The notes under the pieces were generated by a model that was given only the letters and a program-made list of their open reading frames with translations, was not told the origin of the DNA and made no database searches. The position numbers were made by a program, and so were the translations under genes. Source: Embiotoca jacksoni (taxonomy: Eukaryota; Chordata; Actinopteri; Embiotocidae). From it: 64,000 nucleotides of DNA. Of the stretch, positions 47,601-60,776 are shown piece after piece (positions within the stretch are counted from its first letter, which is position 1; each line of letters starts with the position of its first letter). The DNA lies in NCBI GenBank assembly GCA_022577435.1, contig JAKOON010000007.1, forward strand, positions 10,052,926 to 10,116,925, in the 5' to 3' direction.

Positions 47601-50600
47601 CTTCACGATGGCAACAGACTCACCCAATACTGATCTCCACACCATTGCCTCTATCTGATTTGTTGATGGCTGTTGCAGAGCAGAACTCCCTCTCTGCTCT
47701 CTTCTCTGTTCCTCTTGCAGAAACTCTTCTGCTTCTTTTTCCCTGCCGCCATCCCTCCTCTCACACACTCCGTCTATAGCTCTCATTTCCTTTGACCTTT
47801 CATCTAATCTAGCATGAAAACTTAGCATGCCAACACCCGTCCCTTGCTGTTATTGACAAGAGTCTTAATCATGCCTATCAGTGTTTATGGTAACATTAAT
47901 GTGATTTGGTATTAAACAGCTTGTCCATCAACAATAATTAACAGGCAAATAAAAAATGAATAGGGTTGTTTATTTAATGCTGTTGACTGTTGCCTGTCTC
48001 TGCAACCTGCAAAATAGTAACCCTGTACTTCTGTATGTATACAATACAAGAGAGACACAAGCCCTTGTGATCAATAATTTTGCCCTACAGTCTGTGATGT
48101 TTTCTGTATGCTCTGCTGAGTTTGATCTCCGGAGTCTTCAGCCCAGCTTCTTTGCGTGTGACTGTCCCTTCGCTCCCCTGTGTCGCCAAAGGTTTTCACA
48201 GCCACTTAAATCACCCAAGCTCCATTTTGCCACGTCTACTTTATTCATCCTCTTGTCTTGCCCTACCATCGGCCAGTTGGGCAGAAGCGCAGTGGAGCGC
48301 AGTGCAGTGTTACATAACAAGCTGAAGAGGAGGAGGAGGAGGAGGAAGAAAAGGGGCCAGGAAGCACAAGGATGCAGATATGAAACACAATACTCCCCAC
48401 CAAAACGGAGGGTGGGAGCAGAGAAAAAAATAGATGAAAAGCCCCTCAAGGCGTGAATTCTTTTTTTTCCTCACACTGCAGTGGTGGAGAAATCTGCGAT
48501 TGTTATGATGATGGATAAAACACTTAGCTGGGACCACACCCCTCTCTGAGACAGCACCTGTGTCTGTTTGCGTGCTGTGCAGTGCACGAGCAGTGTATAT
48601 TTTGATAAAAACAAACTGTGATGTTGCCGTCTACTCAAAAAACCTAATTCTTATTCATGCGTTCGGGTTTTCACTGCAATGCCTTTGTGGTGAGAGAAGA
48701 ATGCATTTGGGTGCCTGCATAAATTACCATATATTCCCAAATCTGCAAAGAGTAAATAGAATAAAGAAATAGTTGAGGGTAAAATACAAGTACAATGCTG
48801 ATGGTTGGTTGCAAGCTTTCAGGAGTAATTATGGCATTTCATATGTGTGTGTATGTGTGTGTGCGCGTGTGTGTATATATAATTTTGTGTGTGAGTGTGC
48901 CTGTTTGGATTTCACGCCAGATTGAGCACCTTGCTATCTGCTCCCATCTCCATCATGTGGCAGATGGTGGACACAAGCAGTCCCTTGTGACAGGGCTTAA
49001 AAATAATAAAAATAACAATGAATTTCAGTGTATGTGTTGCGGTTCGTGTTGCTTTTTGTGTGTGTACAGTATATGTAGTATGATGAAATATAAATCGAAG
49101 AAGAGATTTTTTTTCTCCTAAAAACGAGAGAAGGAAGGAGAGAACTGGCAAGATATTTAAAGAGTCAGAGAGCACAGGATGGAACAAAAAACAGAGGAAA
49201 GCAAATAACCAAGTCGAGAGTAGGAAACAGATGAGCTGGAGGGATTCAGAAGAGTGAGAAGACCCGGCTAGCTTCAAGACTGTTCTACCACACCTAGCTG
49301 AAGGTGCAAACAATATTTTCACAATGAATACACCTTAACCAAAAGCCTGAAGCCATGAGCTATGACATTCAGCATCGACTTTAATCTAGCGTATACTCTT
49401 ATCCCCACCTCTTTATCTTTTTTATTACTCAGAGAGATTATTCATAATTTACCTTTCCAAATTCAAACCTCCTTCCTGATGAGACAAAGCAAACACAAAT
49501 TGATGAGGTCATGGTCCTAAATGCTGGACAGCAGCTCATATGGTTAAGTATGGAGGCATTGAAAGAGCAAAATACCAAATAAATTCTCAGTAGAATCTTT
49601 TGTCTCCACACTTTCTCCCCCTCACTTGGCCTTTGGCCTTCATCCTTGATTTGTTTTGTTTTTTTTACTCTGAAAGGTGCCTGACACAGCTGATTACTGT
49701 TAACTCTAATCAAAACTGCCTTTCTCTCTTCCTCTGCATTTACATGAAGTTTTCAGTTTGTATATAGATCCAGGGTGATATAGAAAACAGTAAACCTGCA
49801 TCTACCCCTGCAGTACACCACCGCCCCAGTGAATGTAGGTCACTCTCCCTATCTTACTCACTTGTGTTTTCTTCTTCCCTAAACAACTCTTACCTCTAAC
49901 TCTCACTTTCCAAACACATCCATTCCCATTTTAACTCTATTGCTCCCTTTCACTCTGCCTTTACTTCCGCTCATGTACCTGCGTTTCACAGTCCTTTGTT
50001 TTGCCCATCACCACATACGGTCTGCCCCCCCCTCCCCCCTCCCCCCTCCCAACCCCTCCTACACCTCCCACCCACTTGCTCCCCCTCCTTCAGTACCTTT
50101 TGTCCAACACCATATGTTTACACCGCCCTCTGCATAACAGCCCCCCTTCCTCCCTATCTTGCCAATTTTAGAGACCATGAATGGTTGCCGTGGAAACTAC
50201 ATCCTCCAGTGAAGCAGGAGGACATTGGTAGAAGTCATGGTGACAGTGCTTATGCTGATGGAGAATAATGCTGCAAGCTCTCTCTCCCTCTCTTGCTCTC
50301 TCTCACACTCCGTCTAGTTTAACCACTCTCCCCTAGCAACAGCAGTCTCGTACAGCTTCCTCTCTTCCCTTTGCAGAGTTTTCTTTCAGTCAATCACTCT
50401 GATTTACTCACTGTCACTTCCTCCCAAACAATCCGTTGCATCTCTACCTTTTTATCCACCTTATCCATTACTGCTTATTGTATTGTTAATTTTCAACCCT
50501 TGCTTCGCAACCCACTTTATCTCCCTCCTATCTCTCTCTTTCCATCTCACCAGGGGATTGTTGCAACTCTGCACAGTTCTCTCTGAATCCCAATGTGCTC

Positions 50601-53171
50601 ATGTTTTAGAGACTGAGCTGTGAAACAGAGAGAGACAGAGGATGAAGACACAGAGGGAATGAGGAACAGATAGGAAGAGAGAGTTAGACACCAAGCACAA
50701 CCCTGATTTCATTAATGTGGGTCTGTTAATCTGGGCGTGGGCTGCGCTCCATCTGTCACAGCAGGAGCAGCGCATAAAGCAGGCAGCCAAAACACACTTA
50801 GAAACACTGCCAAGCACACACACAGGCACGTACGCATGGCAACACTAAACAGTGACACAGACACTCAAATTGATACCAACATACAACTGCAGATTCTAAA
50901 TCAGAGAGGAGGAAAAAAGGGGCGTTGTCGGATGTACCTCGGTGTCTCACATTGAAACAAGAAATAGAATCTGCGGCAAGACAGCAAGCTGTTGGTACAG
51001 CACCCAGACTGAAACGATGCCCTCAACAAAGCCACCTAAAAACCACAGTCTACCTCACAAACAAGAAAACTTTCTTATAAATAGCACAGCCTATGACTCA
51101 TAGCGATGTGACAGGCCACATCGAATCAATATCTCCATTTCTGAGACATGATAAACAGAATCAACTTGAGAGTTAGAACATAAATATTTCTCAATCTTGT
51201 CCTTCAGTAGGGAAAGCCGTTATGATTTTCATAATTCCGGACACTCTTAACCCTGAATTATTCTTAGTCCACCCTTAAAATATGACCTGAAGCCAAAATA
51301 GCCCTCAGCTAATAGTTCCATTCTTAACCTGGCCAACAATGAGATAAAGAAGGGGACAGTTAGCCTTCAGGCAAAGCAAGGTTAGCGTGCACACAATGTG
51401 TTGTTCTCAGACCGCCACAGCTTAATTAAACCACTTTAAATCTTCACCAGCTGATCTCGTTACAATGACCCACCCTGAAGACGTCACTGTTGCCTGTTCT
51501 CTTCCTTCTCTTTCTCTGTCTTTCTATCTCTCATGTTTTGAAACACCCGCAGGCTGTAAGTCCTCAGCCAAGGCAAAAAATCGATGGCAGCGCGGAGGAA
51601 GCTGTGTGTACGTGAGCGGGGATAGGAAGAGACAGTAGTTACTGTGTGGGTAGTTTGTCTGCCTGCCCATCCCACCACCTTCTGTCTATAGAAGACACCA
51701 GGCCAAAACACATTCTTAATTACGACAAATCACCTCTTTGACTAAACTTGATTGCATTTTCATCATTGCTCCTGTCTTTTCATTGCACCTACGTGTCTCC
51801 TACTCGCACGTCTTCCCCTTCAATTTTTCTCTGCAGTCCACTCTACTTCACTCTTAATATTTTTTGACCCCACTTCACTGTCATCATGAGAAAGCTGACA
51901 ACTGACAACTGAATTCTCCACGGAGGGTGCTCACACTGTGTGTGCAGTCCATCTTTGGTCATAAATCTTTGTTAGGGACATTAGTTTTGACATCATATGC
52001 AGTGACATTCACGTTACAATGTCTGTGAAAAGTAATCTATCAATGGATATGCTGTCATTTAGTATTTTTGCTCCTTTGCAGTGCTTTGTTTGAACATTAG
52101 TAACGTCTTTTCCATCCAGATGGCCAAAAATACTTAATTTTCTGTTGTCTGTAAATAAAGTGACTTCTCGTCACTTCGTACAACTCTCTCCTGTCATCAT
52201 TAGTTAACATAATAGAGATAAATATTCCTACTTTATGAATGTGAAAGTCACCTTGCAAGTCTATTTCACCCTTGCAGTATTTCTGCATACTTGACAACGA
52301 CATTGCGCTATTTGCATTTGTTTTACAGCAAAAGTGCTGCCAGTATTATATTTAAACACTTTGGATATGACTCAGTTTTGATATGTCTGTTCCAAACTAG
52401 TCATGATTGTTTCCTGAATGACAATAATATTAAAATCTAACACCACAAAACAGCATTCAAAAATTTGATGTCTGTGATAATGCACAGACACAGAATCCTG
52501 ATTGTCTATATATTATGTAAAATATTAAAAATGATTTTGATTTTATCCCACGCCTAGTCTTGGTTTTCATTGGTGTGTGAATAAAAGAGCTCGAGAATGA
52601 ACGAGATCCACATTCAAAGGAGAAATAATGTAATTATGTATTATTATCATTCTCTGATGTATTCTCTAATGTTTGTGGCTCAGTGATTCATGCCTCCATA
52701 AACATTTTGCTGATAATCCAATCAATGATAGTCTCTCTCTTCCTCTCTTTCTCTGTATTGTGTCTCTTCCTGCTACAAAGAGGAGAGTTATCCATCTCCA
52801 CCTACATAGCACATGTCATTTCCTCTCCCTGCAGCAGTGGGAAGTGGTAGGAGTGGGTCGGGGTGATCTCAAAGCTGATATGTTTTCCTCATTTGATTAC
52901 TCTCTCGCGGTTTGATAAGCTCTTGAGGAATGTACAGTTATTGAGATAATTAGTTTAGAAATTGTTTGAATCTGCGTTGACGAATGTGTTGAAAACAGAT
53001 TTAATAATCCTAATCGTGAATGGTTATCACTGTTTTAGACAAGGATGTTTTAGAGGACTAGACTGCCAAGGGGACTTCCTACTTTATTAAACTTTCTTAT
53101 TTTTCTGTGCCTTAGCCATGTCTAAATTAGTTTTGCTTGGTTTAGATGAGGGTGTCTTGATGGATTCTTAC
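44690..53171 (-). other. Intron between alpha constant exons 2 and 3
   Basis: An intron of about 8.5 kb. It contains low-complexity patches: CT-rich stretches at about 47550-47770 and 50280-50580, a C-run cluster at 50024-50090, and a GT/TA-rich patch near 48845-48900. An open frame at 47956-48456 has no recognisable domain and low-complexity ends. No further exon is supported. Confidence 0.6.
50024..50090 (-). other. G-run cluster on the transcribed-sense strand (possible G-quadruplex)
   Basis: The plus strand carries repeated C runs separated by single T (cccccccctcccccctcccc and on), so the pre-mRNA strand has at least four runs of four or more G within 40 bases. That meets the usual G-quadruplex pattern. 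Confidence 0.7.
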
Positions 53172-53257
53172 CAGCAGCACTGGATGCAGTGGGCCAGTTC
53201 TGAACCAGGACCCCCTGGGCTCCCTGCATTACTGAGGATTCTTCCATGTGCACTGAG
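53172..53257 (-). CDS. pcdha: Protocadherin alpha constant exon 2
   Basis: This 86-base exon has a TTTCAG acceptor and a CTG|GTAAGA donor. With the split codons it reads SSVHMEESSVMQGAQGV, then NWPTASSAA, colinear with the mammalian pattern SSVHLEE...QWPTVSSA. It starts in phase 2 (after AG from exon 1) and ends in phase 1, matching exon 3. It is too short to show as an open frame, and was found by splice sites and similarity. Confidence 0.93.
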
Positions 53258-56200
53258 CTGAAAGACAAGAAACACCATCACCATATTACACACCAGAAAG
53301 GTATCCTTTCACATACAGTATAGACAGATTCCAACTTTTCAACAGGAGACATGCATAAACATGATTGTGTCCTTTGCAAACTCAGTATTATGATTGTTTC
53401 ATGTGACTAAAGAGCCTATGTACCCATTTCTTTCATCTCCATATGTTTCTAAATAATAGACACAATTAAAAATTCAAACCCTGGTACTTGTACTTGTGTG
53501 GGGGGGTTGGTTGATGGTAGAGCAAACACAATCCCAGATAGGCTATGTTCAGATTAGGATTTATGTATTAACTCTACATTTTTCTGACAACCTCTGGATT
53601 ATGGATTGCAGATAGTCCCTTTTACATTTTCACACCCACTCTGTGGTGTTTCAGCACCCTCCGCTCCACTGAAAACACCCCCATTCTCTCGTGTGCAACA
53701 GAGAAACGATAGTTCTCTCTCAGTGCGTCTGTCTTATCTTTAAAATGATTGTATTGTCTTGTTCAGACAAGAGTCTTAGTGAAATTTATGTTTCTTTAAA
53801 AAAATGCTCATTGCTATGAAGTAACCAAGGATGGTAGACCCTCTCTTAAAGGGTCAGTACACCCAAAATGATACAAATATATAAGCCTAGCCATGAGCTA
53901 TAACTTCATGAAGAGGATATCTTACCGTACAGATAGTAATATGAAATCATTTTTTCTGTGATACCATTTAACAGTTACCTTCAAACTGCTGGGTGTTAGC
54001 AGATTAAATCATTTTTAATCCAGACTCTAGTTTGTTCAAGCAGAAAGAGATAAAACCAGATGCAGAGACATATAAATCTACTTAAATTGTTATTCTAAAA
54101 GCACAACTAGGATTCATGTCTCCCGCTGTTTTACTTTCATCTACCAGTCCTCCCTCCTCCCCTTACGACCCTTGAGTGTAAAACTAGGTCCCTAGAAGTT
54201 AAAACCTTTCCTGAGGTCTGTATGAACCAATTTATGTGCTGCAAAGGCACCCGTATTTGTATTACATCTTAAAAAAGAAACTTCCAGTCTCTTTCAAAGA
54301 TATGAACCAGAGTAGCAAAATAGAAATGTGTGATGGGCAGCAAGTTTATGATTTATTAATGGTGAAGGCAGTTAAAATTGTATGACTGTAGATCTGTGTG
54401 TACAGTGGCTCAGTGAAGAGAAGTGATTTGATGATGGAGGCCATTTTAAGTGCTGCTAAGCACCAGCATTATCAGAATACACTGATTAAATATTAATGGG
54501 AATTCTCAATTGATAATAAACTTTTCAGCTAATGACAGTACTTCTTTCTCATTCCCAATCATGTTTTCCTCTCCTACTGTCTGTAACCCTCACTTTCTCA
54601 CAGCAACATTTATTTGTTTCAGTTCATGACGATTGTGATCACAAAATAAACCACAAAACAACTGCCTAAGAACACAAGTAGGGGGAAATGTTGTGCATTC
54701 CACCAGAGATTAAATTAAATGAAATAGGTCACTGCCATTACATGGTGTTTGGTATCCAAAATCTCTAATACAAACTCTGATTATGTCAATGTATAAAAAC
54801 ATAAATATTCAGTAATGCTTGGCAATTGAATATAGTCAACCTAAAACACATCAGAGGGGGTGAGTCATGAGAAAGATTTAATATGTTAGACTGGTTTACT
54901 TAAGCACATTAAGGCTCATTAATCCCTGCTGTAATTATGAGAGAATCTGTGTATTATTAATGACACTCAGATGACACATTTATTAATCTGACATGTACAT
55001 CAGAGTGCAAAAATGAATACACACATATTTGTATCTATACTATTATTGTTCAAATAATGGAAACTATATACAAATATTTAATGGTTCAGGTTGCATATAA
55101 ATTGAGACAAAGCTATCAGGCACTGCATTGTACTTGTAGACTGGACAGTAGCACTGAAGTATAAATTAAGATTGGATCAGTACGATTTAACACATGATGT
55201 GCATATACATATAGTCCTCAGGAGACCCATGCGGCTGTCTCTGCTATAAGACTACTGTAGCCACAAAGATAAACTGTGTATGTGTTGTGTATATATTATT
55301 ATTAAGCATGTTAAATACTACTAAGGAAGTTGTTTTCTGTTAAAGGGCAGCGATCTATAAGATGTGAACAGATAAAATAGATTACATACATATATATAAT
55401 ATATGAAAGGGGTAAATAGAGATAACGTGCCTACCTCATTATACCTGTGACTATTTGTAATTATGGTGCCACCTAATTAGCATAACCCTTGATTTGGTCC
55501 CACAGCAGGTAATACCCCAGTGCCTGATGGGTAATGTGATCACTGGTGTATTCATGAAGCCATCTCCATGAATACCCCAGTGCCTGATGGGTAATGTGAT
55601 CACTGGTGTATTCATGAAGCCATCTCCATGTCGCTGATTGGCCATCTTTCCACCTGATGACCTTCATACATCACTGACCCCCTCTCTGCTTACTCTTCCC
55701 TCCTGTCAGTCCTCCATCTGTCTATGGTAAAACTAAGAAAGCCAATTCCAACAGCATTTCTCTTCACTCTCTCCTCTCATATTTCACTTTTGTTTGATTA
55801 TCATTATAAGAGTAATAATTTCTGCTTATTAAAATTAGATTCCTTCACCAAACGTAGAACATTTGGGAATTTTCTCTCAATTTACCTTAATTGAGTGTTT
55901 AATAGAAAGAATGTACATTGGGACATTTTAATTTTTCTGTTTTGTAAATGTCTGACACAAAGTCCCACCTCTTCCCCCTCAATACTGACATAGCAGCTGA
56001 GCAACAGCTGCAGCAAAGACATATTTACTGGAATAAGCCTGTGAATAAATCCAAATGCATCACCTGGCTGGAGATATATAAAATTTTGCCTGATGGTCAT
56101 GCAAAGGGGACTCCATGTACCCTTTTCATGTTGATGTTGTTTATTTTATTTCAGCAAACTAAGACAGGTCTTGTTGAATGTTAAAAGTGGATTAGGCTGT

Positions 56201-57021
56201 GCACAAGACCTCAATGTCAGCTCAACAACAAGAGTAACTATTTAAACATTATCATGCAAGTACATATCTTTTATTAGTTGAGTAAAATAATATCAAGATA
56301 GCAGTCTGTTGTGGGTAGCAAAATAACTGGCTCATCAGTCCTATTAAAAACTATGCATCAACTAGTTTTCCAGGCTTAAAGAACTTAGCAGGAGCCAAAA
56401 AGGTACTGGTAGCGTCTTAATCTTTTAAAAAAAAATTTTTTTTTTTTTTTTAATCTCCAATCACCTCAGCTGCACAGGAATTTTTGATCAATATCTGCAT
56501 AAGCACACCTCTTTTCTTACAACAGACAATCTTTGGAACTGATGATAAAAGGTAGAGACTTGTCAGCAAGAAATTATTTTTGGTCTTTGCTTCAGGATAA
56601 CAGAACTTCTCCCTTCAACTGGCAGACGAATGACTGCCTTTATGTTTAGCTTAGCTTTGCAGTCATTTTATGTTCATATGATTATGTAGTACATTATATG
56701 TAGTATACCTTAATGGTATTCTGGAGCCATTTCTGTGGACTATGTTTGGACAGTATGTTAATTTATGACCTGAATCAACTGTACACTTGTGTCATGGGGC
56801 TCAGTGAAACTTTGTGCAAAGTTGTCTGAGAGCTATTTGTCTAAATGAAAGGTTTGGTTCTGCTTCACATCAGTCAGCTAGAAATTGGTGCAGAATGTAT
56901 TTATCGGTTGAAATCCTACTAGATGGGACACCAATGTAAATATCTTTTTATTTTCTGATAGTGACTGGTGAATTCTGATGAAATACCCTCTCTAAAGGGA
57001 CAAAAAAGGGGGGATGCTTAC
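53258..57021 (-). other. Intron between alpha constant exons 1 and 2
   Basis: An intron of about 3.8 kb. It contains a 60-bp tandem duplication (55511-55630) and an A/T homopolymer stretch near 56425-56450. No other gene was seen. Confidence 0.65.
55511..55630. repeat. Exact tandem duplication of a 60-bp unit
   Basis: Units at 55511-55570 and 55571-55630 are identical; each begins aataccccagtgcctgatgg and ends catctccatg. Lack of any mismatch implies a recent event or an assembly duplication. Confidence 0.98.
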
Positions 57022-57086
57022 CTCTGCATTACACCTCCTGCTCTCAGGGAGGCTGAATATCTCCAGTCTGTGTTCGGCCCCTTGGG
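57022..57086 (-). CDS. pcdha: Protocadherin alpha constant exon 1
   Basis: This 65-base exon has a CTTGCAG acceptor and a GAG|GTAAGC donor. It reads PKGPNTDWRYSASLRAGG, then VMQ plus two bases. NTDWRYSASLRAG is the opening signature of the alpha constant domain. It begins in phase 0, matching the phase-0 end of the variable exon at 60777, and ends in phase 2, matching exon 2. This exon proves that the large exon upstream belongs to an alpha cluster. Confidence 0.95.
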
Positions 57087-57183
57087 CTGCAAGAGAGAGT
57101 GAGAGGAATTGAGTCTTAAGTACAGGCGAAAGCCAAAACCATCTCATTAATAAGTCATGGAGAGAACTGCGAGTGCATGTGAG

Positions 57184-57184
<1 letters not shown>

Positions 57185-57216
<32 letters not shown>
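57185..57216. repeat. CA microsatellite
   Basis: About 16 CA units, located 100 bases upstream of alpha constant exon 1 in the direction of transcription. Confidence 0.95.
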
Positions 57217-57220
<4 letters not shown>

Positions 57221-58862
57221 CACACAAACTCAGTCACACATTCATTGTAGTGGCAGCTTGCTCCTGTCTTTGGAGACAAATGAGTGATGAATCGAATTTT
57301 GTATGTGCACTCATCTCCTGCCATTCACACACCCTCTCCTTCTCCTCCACCCTTCCTTCCCTACCGTCATTGACTTTGGAAAAAGAATGACTTTGAAAAT
57401 GTTCACTCCAGCAGCCCACTGATCCCATGGTGGTATAACACCTGGAGCTACATATCTAGAGTGCAACCTTTCAGTCTAAGCTGATTATGGTTTGATCTAT
57501 TACATATGAAGATTGCAGAACTTTCCTTTTGCTGTGTGCTGACAAACTCCATTTAAATTTACAATTACTGACCTAATGTTCTTAGTCCCTTCCTCTCCAT
57601 TCTCTACCACATTAAAACTTTTAAATGTGAAAATCACTTTTCACAGAATTATGCCTAATAAGGTTGTTTTTAAACAGCCTCCATCATCTTCTGTATTTTT
57701 CCTTCACAGCGAACCTCCTCCCTGCCTGTGTTATTCACCACCCCCTCTCCGATGCTGTTGAGTTCTTCCTGTTATATCCTCTTTACGCTGATCAAAACCT
57801 TGAGTTTCACTCGCACATAGTCTGCCTGACTCAGTATGACACATCTCACCATGGTAACTGTGCAGAGCCCCGGCTACGTTTTACACTCCACCCACCGCCC
57901 TCTGTCATTTCAGTCCAGTGAAGGTCACAGGTGGAGGAAGGATGGGGGAGGGCAGATATCAGATTAACTCTCCGAGACAATTGTACCAGAGAGAGACACA
58001 AAGGATCCCTCCCCCACTGCAACCTATGTCTGTCTGCCAGTGATGCAATTTGTTAGTGGCATCCTAATGAGATTTCAGTGTCTGTGTTCTAGTAAGTCCC
58101 AGTTATTAACAACACACAAACATACAATGTCATAAAACCTGAAAAATGTGGTTAGTGAAGTAAAATTAGTGGTTGAGATTCCTCTGTAAAATCATGTTCC
58201 CGGTGCAGCGAAATGAGCTGTTAACCCAACTACATACCTAGATGGGATTGCATTATCTCTAATTTCAACCTAAACCACCGACAGAGCTAAACCAACCTGA
58301 CTGAGGACTGTAAATTATCCCCGCTTGGTCATGCAGTTCATAAAAGACCCATTTGCAATCCCATTTCCTTTCAAATATGACAGATGTTCACTTGCTGCTG
58401 AAGCTGCATTGACCTCTATGAATCTGCAGTGGACATTCATCACCCGTTGGAATCCAATATTTGGTCTTAATGAGACAAGCCTGGTTTTCTTCCTGGAGAC
58501 TCTCAAACTGAATGTCTACAGGGATACAGAGCACTACAGCATCTATCCATCCCGAAACTGAGGGTGAAAAATGCCTCACCAAAAAGCAATCAGTGAGTGG
58601 ATCGAGAGTTAAGACTGATATTAAAATGAAAGAGAAGTTAGTGTGCCATTAAACACACAGCTAATTTCTAATCTTCTTTTTCGCACAATGTACAGGAAGA
58701 AAGCAAGACGATAAATAATGAAATAACTAATTCAAATTAAGACCAGATTGTCCGCAAATGGGACTAAACGGCTTTGCTAGATGTTTGCCCTGTTGCGGCA
58801 CCGCAGTGGCCAAAGGGAGTCTGGTCTGCTTGGCCGTATGGTGTTTATGGGGGTAAATGAAA

Positions 58863-58863
<1 letters not shown>

Positions 58864-58923
<60 letters not shown>

Positions 58924-58972
58924 AACACACAACACACAACACACACTAGAACACACAACACACACACACACA
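58864..58972. repeat. Compound CA microsatellite with a duplicated tail
   Basis: About 28 perfect CA units are followed by variants built on tagaacacacaacacacaac, itself partly duplicated. Confidence 0.93.
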
Positions 58973-60776
58973 CAAATTAAATACAAGCATCTGGAACCTA
59001 AACATGCCCGCAGTTTAAATACTCCCAAGGGAAGACAGATATGCATAGCGAGAATATTACCACTGCAAAAAGTAAATGTAAACAAAAACAAAGAAATAAA
59101 AATCTAAGAACGAAAAATCAATGCATTCCATTTCTTCATCTGAAAGGCAGAAAGCAAATTAAGTCGATAGAAAAAAAAGGTTCCCATGGGGTTTTTAGTG
59201 TATTCATTTCCTTGCCTCACGGTACAATGTAAATTACGGAATAAAAAAACTTTTGGTTTGGACAACCCTTTTCACGCCTTTCCCTCAATTCTTCCCTCTC
59301 CCTCTGAGTGAACACTCCTTGCATGGATACAGAGCTCACACCTCCTCCATCAACACTGTGTCCAATCACCTTTTATCCCCCGCCTCATCTGTGTGGAGGC
59401 AGCCAATCCCCGCACAGTACTAAGAAACACATAGCTGCCATTTAATTACATAGCAAGAAGAAACATGACTGGCATTTAATGAGGAACATGTCAATTGATA
59501 GCTGAATAATTGCCTTCATAATTTCTTTGTTCCTCTTTATCACTTATTTTCTCCTGTATTCTTTTTCTGCACTGCACAGACAGACCCACTGAGGCTCTGG
59601 GGCAAACACGATTAGTAGAAAACAAATATTTTGTGTTTGATCCTATTAATACTGTTTGTTTTTACTATAAACGGAAATGATGCAAACGACTCTGTGCATA
59701 TTGTTATCAACCTTTTACACAAATACCATGAAACCATGAAATTAAGCTCTCATGTAAATGAGACTCGGACACAGTCTCTGCCTCATTTCTGCCTTCTTCA
59801 CCGATTCCCAAAGTCTGGCTTGCTGTTCAGCACCAGAGAGGTACGTGACCAGAACAGGATATTTTGGTGCAGTGGGACTGGTATCCCTTGTAGCTGGAAA
59901 AGCTGCACTATTTCCCAGACTCTCTCTCTCTGCCCAGAACCCTCTGGACCTACTGGACTTGAAAATTGTGGCACATAGTCCACTGCAGACAAATAACACA
60001 AGCCGTGTGGGGTCATAGGTCAACAAGCTACTGAAATCTACTAGTTTAAAAAAAAAAGGAAAAAAAGGAACAGTGCGGAGATAGAGGCAGTGCTAGATAG
60101 ATTCTCCTCCTTATATCGGCTTTACTGTAGAGGACAGACACACTTTAACATCTTAAACCCCAAAACTCCAAATACCTGATCTTTAGCAAGTGTGGGACAC
60201 ACAAAAAACACTTTTTACCACACTCAGCAAACCCAGAGAAGCTACACACAGTTAAGAATGCCAGCGTTCTCTCCAAGAAGCAGACCTGTACATAGATAAT
60301 ATGACCAGTGAATGGTAATGTCATAACTACATAGATGAACAAAATAATGTTATCTGTTTCTTCATTCTGATAGATGCCAATTATAGGATCTAGTTTGAGA
60401 GAACTTACAAGAAATAAGCAAATCCTGGAGTGGCAGAAAAACCTTTTTCAACCTATCTTTCTACAGTCATCTTGGATGTAAGTGATAGAAATGCAGAATA
60501 AAGGCTTGTATGCCACTAAGCACTTGAAAAACAAACTGAAAAGCAGCAAGAAAATACATGTTTTTAAAACATCACATGCCGGAAGAACAGATCAAAGGCT
60601 TTAACAGCTCCGTAGTCGTAAATGTCAACTGCAATCCTACTGCAAGAACATCGCCTTAGAGCAAAGCCGGAACAGTAATTCACCAAGATATATTCTTTTA
60701 TGGCTTGTGCTTTGTGAGTCATTTGCTGTTGTGAGGCAATCTAAAATAACAGACAGAGAACGCACCAGACACACAC

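Larger units (their letters stand above)
57087..60776 (-). other. Intron between the C-type variable exon and alpha constant exon 1
   Basis: An intron of about 3.7 kb with two CA microsatellites and otherwise ordinary sequence. Open frames at about 59742-60026 show no family resemblance. No additional variable exon, such as a second C-type, lies here. Confidence 0.65.

Noticed and set aside
47956..48456. A 166-codon plus-strand open frame in the alpha constant intron
   Set aside because: It has no domain, its end is arginine-rich from a GAG/AGG repeat, and there is no splice or promoter context. It is most likely chance.
57880..57905. A second possible CTCF core (minus strand AGAGGGCGG) in the alpha-C2 intron
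   Set aside because: Only the right half fits; the CCA half is absent, so it is not strong enough to list.
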